From the NCBI GenBank assembly GCA_937896505.1, contig CALBNP010000183.1:1-14970 (forward strand): a stretch of DNA of 14,970 nucleotides, given 5' to 3'. This stretch comes from an uncultured Bacteroidales bacterium. GTDB taxonomy: Bacteria > Bacteroidota > Bacteroidia > Bacteroidales > F082. The position numbers and the translations under genes were made by a program. This document shows positions 12,989-14,970 of this stretch, piece after piece (within the stretch, counting starts at the first letter, position 1; every line of letters starts with the position of its first letter). The notes beneath the pieces were generated by a model. The model searched no databases, was not told where the DNA came from, and saw only the letters and a program-made list of their open reading frames with translations.

Positions 12989-13999
12989 ATGGATTTAATG
13001 CAAGAAATCATTGCCAATGCCAAAGCCAACAAGCAGCGCATTGTGCTCCCCGAAGGCGACGAGCCTCGTACTTTGAAAGCAGCCGACCAGCTTCTCGCTG
13101 ATGGTGTTGCCGACATCACCCTCATCGGACCTGCCCAGAAAATTAAGGAGATGACAGCCGAATTTGGACTCAAGAATATCGATAAGGCCCAAATCATCGA
13201 CCCAAAGAACAACCCCGACAAGCAACAGTATGCCGAATTGCTTTACGAACTCCGTAAGGCTAAAGGCATGACCATGGAACAAGCCGAAGCTCTGGCCGAG
13301 AACTTCATGTATCTCGGCATCCTGCTCGTCAAGGCTGGCAAGGCCGACGGTCTCGTGAGTGGCGCCCGCAGCACCACTGGCGACATGCTCCGTCCTGCAC
13401 TGCAGATCATCAAGACCGTTCCTGGTGTGACTTGCGTGAGCGGCGCTTTCATCATGTTCCTGCCTGAAGGCTGCAAGTATGGCACCGATGGCAAGCTCGT
13501 CTTCGCCGACTGCGCTGTTACTCCAGTTCCGACAGCCGACCAATTGGCTGAAATCGCAGTCTGCACTGCCGACACTGCCAAGAACATCGCCAAGATCGAC
13601 CCTGTCACCGCCATCTTGAGCTTCTCCACCAAAGGCTCAGCCAAGCACGAAGATGTGGATAAGATCATCGAAGCCACACGCAAGGCACAAGAGATGCGTC
13701 CTGACCTCGTCCTCGATGGCGAACTCCAAGCCGATGCCGCTATCGTTCCATCAGTGGGTTCGAGCAAGGCTCCGAACAGCCCTGTTGCCGGTAAGGCCAA
13801 CACCTTGGTGTTCCCACGCCTCGAAGTCGGCAACATCGCCTATAAGCTCGTGCAGCGTTTGGCTGGTGCCGAAGCCGTGGGTCCTGTGCTCCAAGGTCTC
13901 GCTAAGCCTTGCAACGACTTGAGCCGAGGCTGCTCAATCGACGATGTCTATAAACTTGTTGCCATCACCGCTAACCAAGCTATCGCCCAGAAGAAGTAA
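12989..13999 (+). CDS. pta: Phosphate acetyltransferase
   Basis: A 336-residue cytoplasmic enzyme of the short Pta class (single PTA_PTB domain, no N-terminal DRTGG extension). It converts acetyl-CoA and phosphate to acetyl phosphate and CoA. Motifs: R-I-V-L-P-E-G-D-E-P-R (17-27), G-L-V-S-G-A-R-S-T-T-G-D (121-132), S-F-S-T-K-G-S-A-K-H (211-220), D-G-E-L-Q-A-D-A-A-I (243-252), N-T-L-V-F-P-R-L-E-V-G-N (271-282) and a closing G-L-A-K-P-C-N-D-L-S-R-G. The ATG at 12989 gives M-D-L-M-Q-E-I; the ATG at 12998 would lose three residues and cannot be excluded. Codon use is strongly biased (AAG, GTC, CTC, GCC), as for a highly expressed gene. ackA follows after 188 bases. Confidence 0.96.
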   Translation: MDLMQEIIANAKANKQRIVLPEGDEPRTLKAADQLLADGVADITLIGPAQKIKEMTAEFGLKNIDKAQIIDPKNNPDKQQYAELLYELRKAKGMTMEQAEALAENFMYLGILLVKAGKADGLVSGARSTTGDMLRPALQIIKTVPGVTCVSGAFIMFLPEGCKYGTDGKLVFADCAVTPVPTADQLAEIAVCTADTAKNIAKIDPVTAILSFSTKGSAKHEDVDKIIEATRKAQEMRPDLVLDGELQADAAIVPSVGSSKAPNSPVAGKANTLVFPRLEVGNIAYKLVQRLAGAEAVGPVLQGLAKPCNDLSRGCSIDDVYKLVAITANQAIAQKK

Positions 14000-14048
14000 A
14001 TTTCTCCGCTCCGCGGCGGGAAAACAGTAAATTCGGAGGAAATTAAAG

Positions 14049-14134
14049 AGTAAATTAAGAGTAAATTTTTCAAATTTGTTTTGAGATGAACATTTGGGAG
14101 AGGATGACTAAAGAAGATTTACTCCGTATTTACT
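14049..14134 (+). other. Double inverted repeat in the pta-ackA gap
   Basis: AGTAAAT-taag-AGTAAAT (14049-14066) faces ATTTACT-ccgt-ATTTACT (14117-14134) across 50 bases, so two 7-bp arms pair in register. A third AGTAAATT is at 14026-14033. The pair could form an RNA stem ahead of ackA or be a binding site for a dimeric regulator. A 17-codon frame (ATG at 14104, stop at 14157) overlaps the right arm. The rest of 14000-14187 shows no gene and no clear terminator or promoter. Confidence 0.45.
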
Positions 14135-14187
14135 TGACCACGCCGAAGGCGAAATAACGAATAACAATACTCAAAAAACAGTTTTAT

Positions 14188-14970
14188 ATGAAAATTTTGG
14201 TTCTAAATTGTGGCAGTTCTTCCATCAAGTATCAGTTGCTTGACATGGAAAACGCCAACACATCGCACCTTTTGGCCAAAGGCTTGCTTGAACGCATCGG
14301 TCTCGAGATGGGTGAGTTCACGCACAAGTACAATGGCGAGAAGCACTACCAACAACTTCCTATCCCGAACCACACCGAAGGTATCAAATTAGTGCTTAAG
14401 GCATTGGTTGACCCGAAGATGGGCGTCATCAAGGATCTGAAGGAAATCGACGCTGTCGGTCACCGCGTGGCTCATGGCGGCGAACTCTTCCCGCAAAGCG
14501 TGCGCATCGACCAGAAGGTCATCGAAGGCATCGAAAGTCTCTGCGACCTCGCTCCTCTGCACAACCCTGGCAGCTTGCAAGGCATCCACGCCATGGAAGA
14601 AGTGCTCCCAGGCATCCCGATGGCTGCCGTGTTCGACACTTCGTTCCACGCCACCATGCCACCTGAGGCTTATCTTTATGCAGTGCCTTACGAATACTAC
14701 GAGAAGTATCGTGTGCGCCGCTACGGCTTCCACGGCACCAGCCATAAGTATGTGGCCGAAAGAGCCGCTGCCTTCGTTGGCAAGGACTGGAAGACCAGCA
14801 AGATTGTCACCTGCCACCTCGGTTCGGGCGCTTCCATCGCTGCCGTCGAAAACGGCAAGTCGGTTGAAACCTCGATGGGCTTCACTCCTGTCGAAGGCCT
14901 CGTGATGGGCAGCCGCACGGGCGACCTCGACCTCGGCGCTTTCATGTACATCATGGACAAGGAAGGCTAC
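14188..14970 (+). CDS. ackA: Acetate kinase, N-terminal 261 codons (cut by window edge)
   Basis: The frame opens at the ATG at 14188 and is still open at the last base; the full enzyme is about 400 residues, so roughly one third is missing. It makes ATP and acetate from acetyl phosphate and ADP, after Pta. Visible motifs are L-V-L-N-C-G-S-S-S-I-K-Y (4-15), G-H-R-V-A-H-G-G (91-98), P-L-H-N-P (123-127), F-D-T-S-F-H-A-T-M-P (149-158), Y-G-F-H-G-T-S-H-K-Y-V (179-189), H-L-G-S-G-A-S (210-216) and G-S-R-T-G-D (241-246). Catalytic-site residues Asn7, Arg93, His125, Asp150, His182, His210 and Arg243 correspond to those of the Methanosarcina thermophila enzyme, shifted by two after residue 7. Codon bias equals that of pta. 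The gap before it carries an unusual inverted repeat. Confidence 0.96.
   Translation, partial: MKILVLNCGSSSIKYQLLDMENANTSHLLAKGLLERIGLEMGEFTHKYNGEKHYQQLPIPNHTEGIKLVLKALVDPKMGVIKDLKEIDAVGHRVAHGGELFPQSVRIDQKVIEGIESLCDLAPLHNPGSLQGIHAMEEVLPGIPMAAVFDTSFHATMPPEAYLYAVPYEYYEKYRVRRYGFHGTSHKYVAERAAAFVGKDWKTSKIVTCHLGSGASIAAVENGKSVETSMGFTPVEGLVMGSRTGDLDLGAFMYIMDKEGY

Overview
The window reads as a chromosomal segment of a Bacteroidales bacterium (Bacteroidota). The evidence is the conserved gene order DUF4271 - hemD - rnpA - yidD - S41 peptidase, a pta-ackA pair, promoters of the Bacteroidota form (TTTG-like -33 element, TAnnTTTG -7 element), RHS-core fragments of the Bacteroidetes type, and a DUF6261-like protein. 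The genus cannot be fixed from the sequence alone.

Layout. 1-306: no confident gene; a minus-strand terminator. 307-1047 (-): DUF6261-like protein. 1048-2270: about 1.2 kb without a convincing gene, but rich in structure: a hairpin cluster (1079-1267), a degenerate tandem array of ten units with a 41-43 bp period (about 1567-1960), and three more strong inverted repeats (2055-2219). 2275-6464 (+): two consecutive orphan RHS C-terminal cassettes. Each has the same 136-bp leader block, about 45 residues of RHS core ending in D-P-x-G-E, a Gly/Ala-rich hydrophobic pre-toxin region, a unique AT-rich toxin domain, and then a small lipoprotein gene as the candidate immunity protein. The second toxin carries a zinc-protease HELTH motif; the first has an unassigned tip with a D-x-Y-D-F motif. 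A perfect 30-bp palindrome separates the cassettes. 6465-7100: no gene; a large imperfect hairpin and five copies of a short dispersed repeat, the last forming the loop of a terminator. 7102-12813 (-): DUF4271, hemD, rnpA, yidD, S41 peptidase and an O-antigen-ligase-like membrane protein, probably one or two transcripts; a heptanucleotide tandem array lies just upstream of the S41 gene. 12814-12988: divergent promoter region. 12989-14970 (+): pta and the first 261 codons of ackA, which runs off the right edge.

How the parts work together. pta and ackA form the acetyl-CoA to acetate route that yields ATP. The minus-strand block holds housekeeping genes (tetrapyrrole synthesis, RNase P protein, membrane-protein insertion, periplasmic proteolysis, surface glycan ligation or polymerisation). 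The RHS cassettes are accessory. They lack the RHS N-terminal delivery parts, so they look like displaced or silent toxin/immunity modules that could be swapped into a full rhs gene elsewhere. Both candidate immunity proteins are lipoproteins, which suggests that both toxins act outside the cytoplasm.
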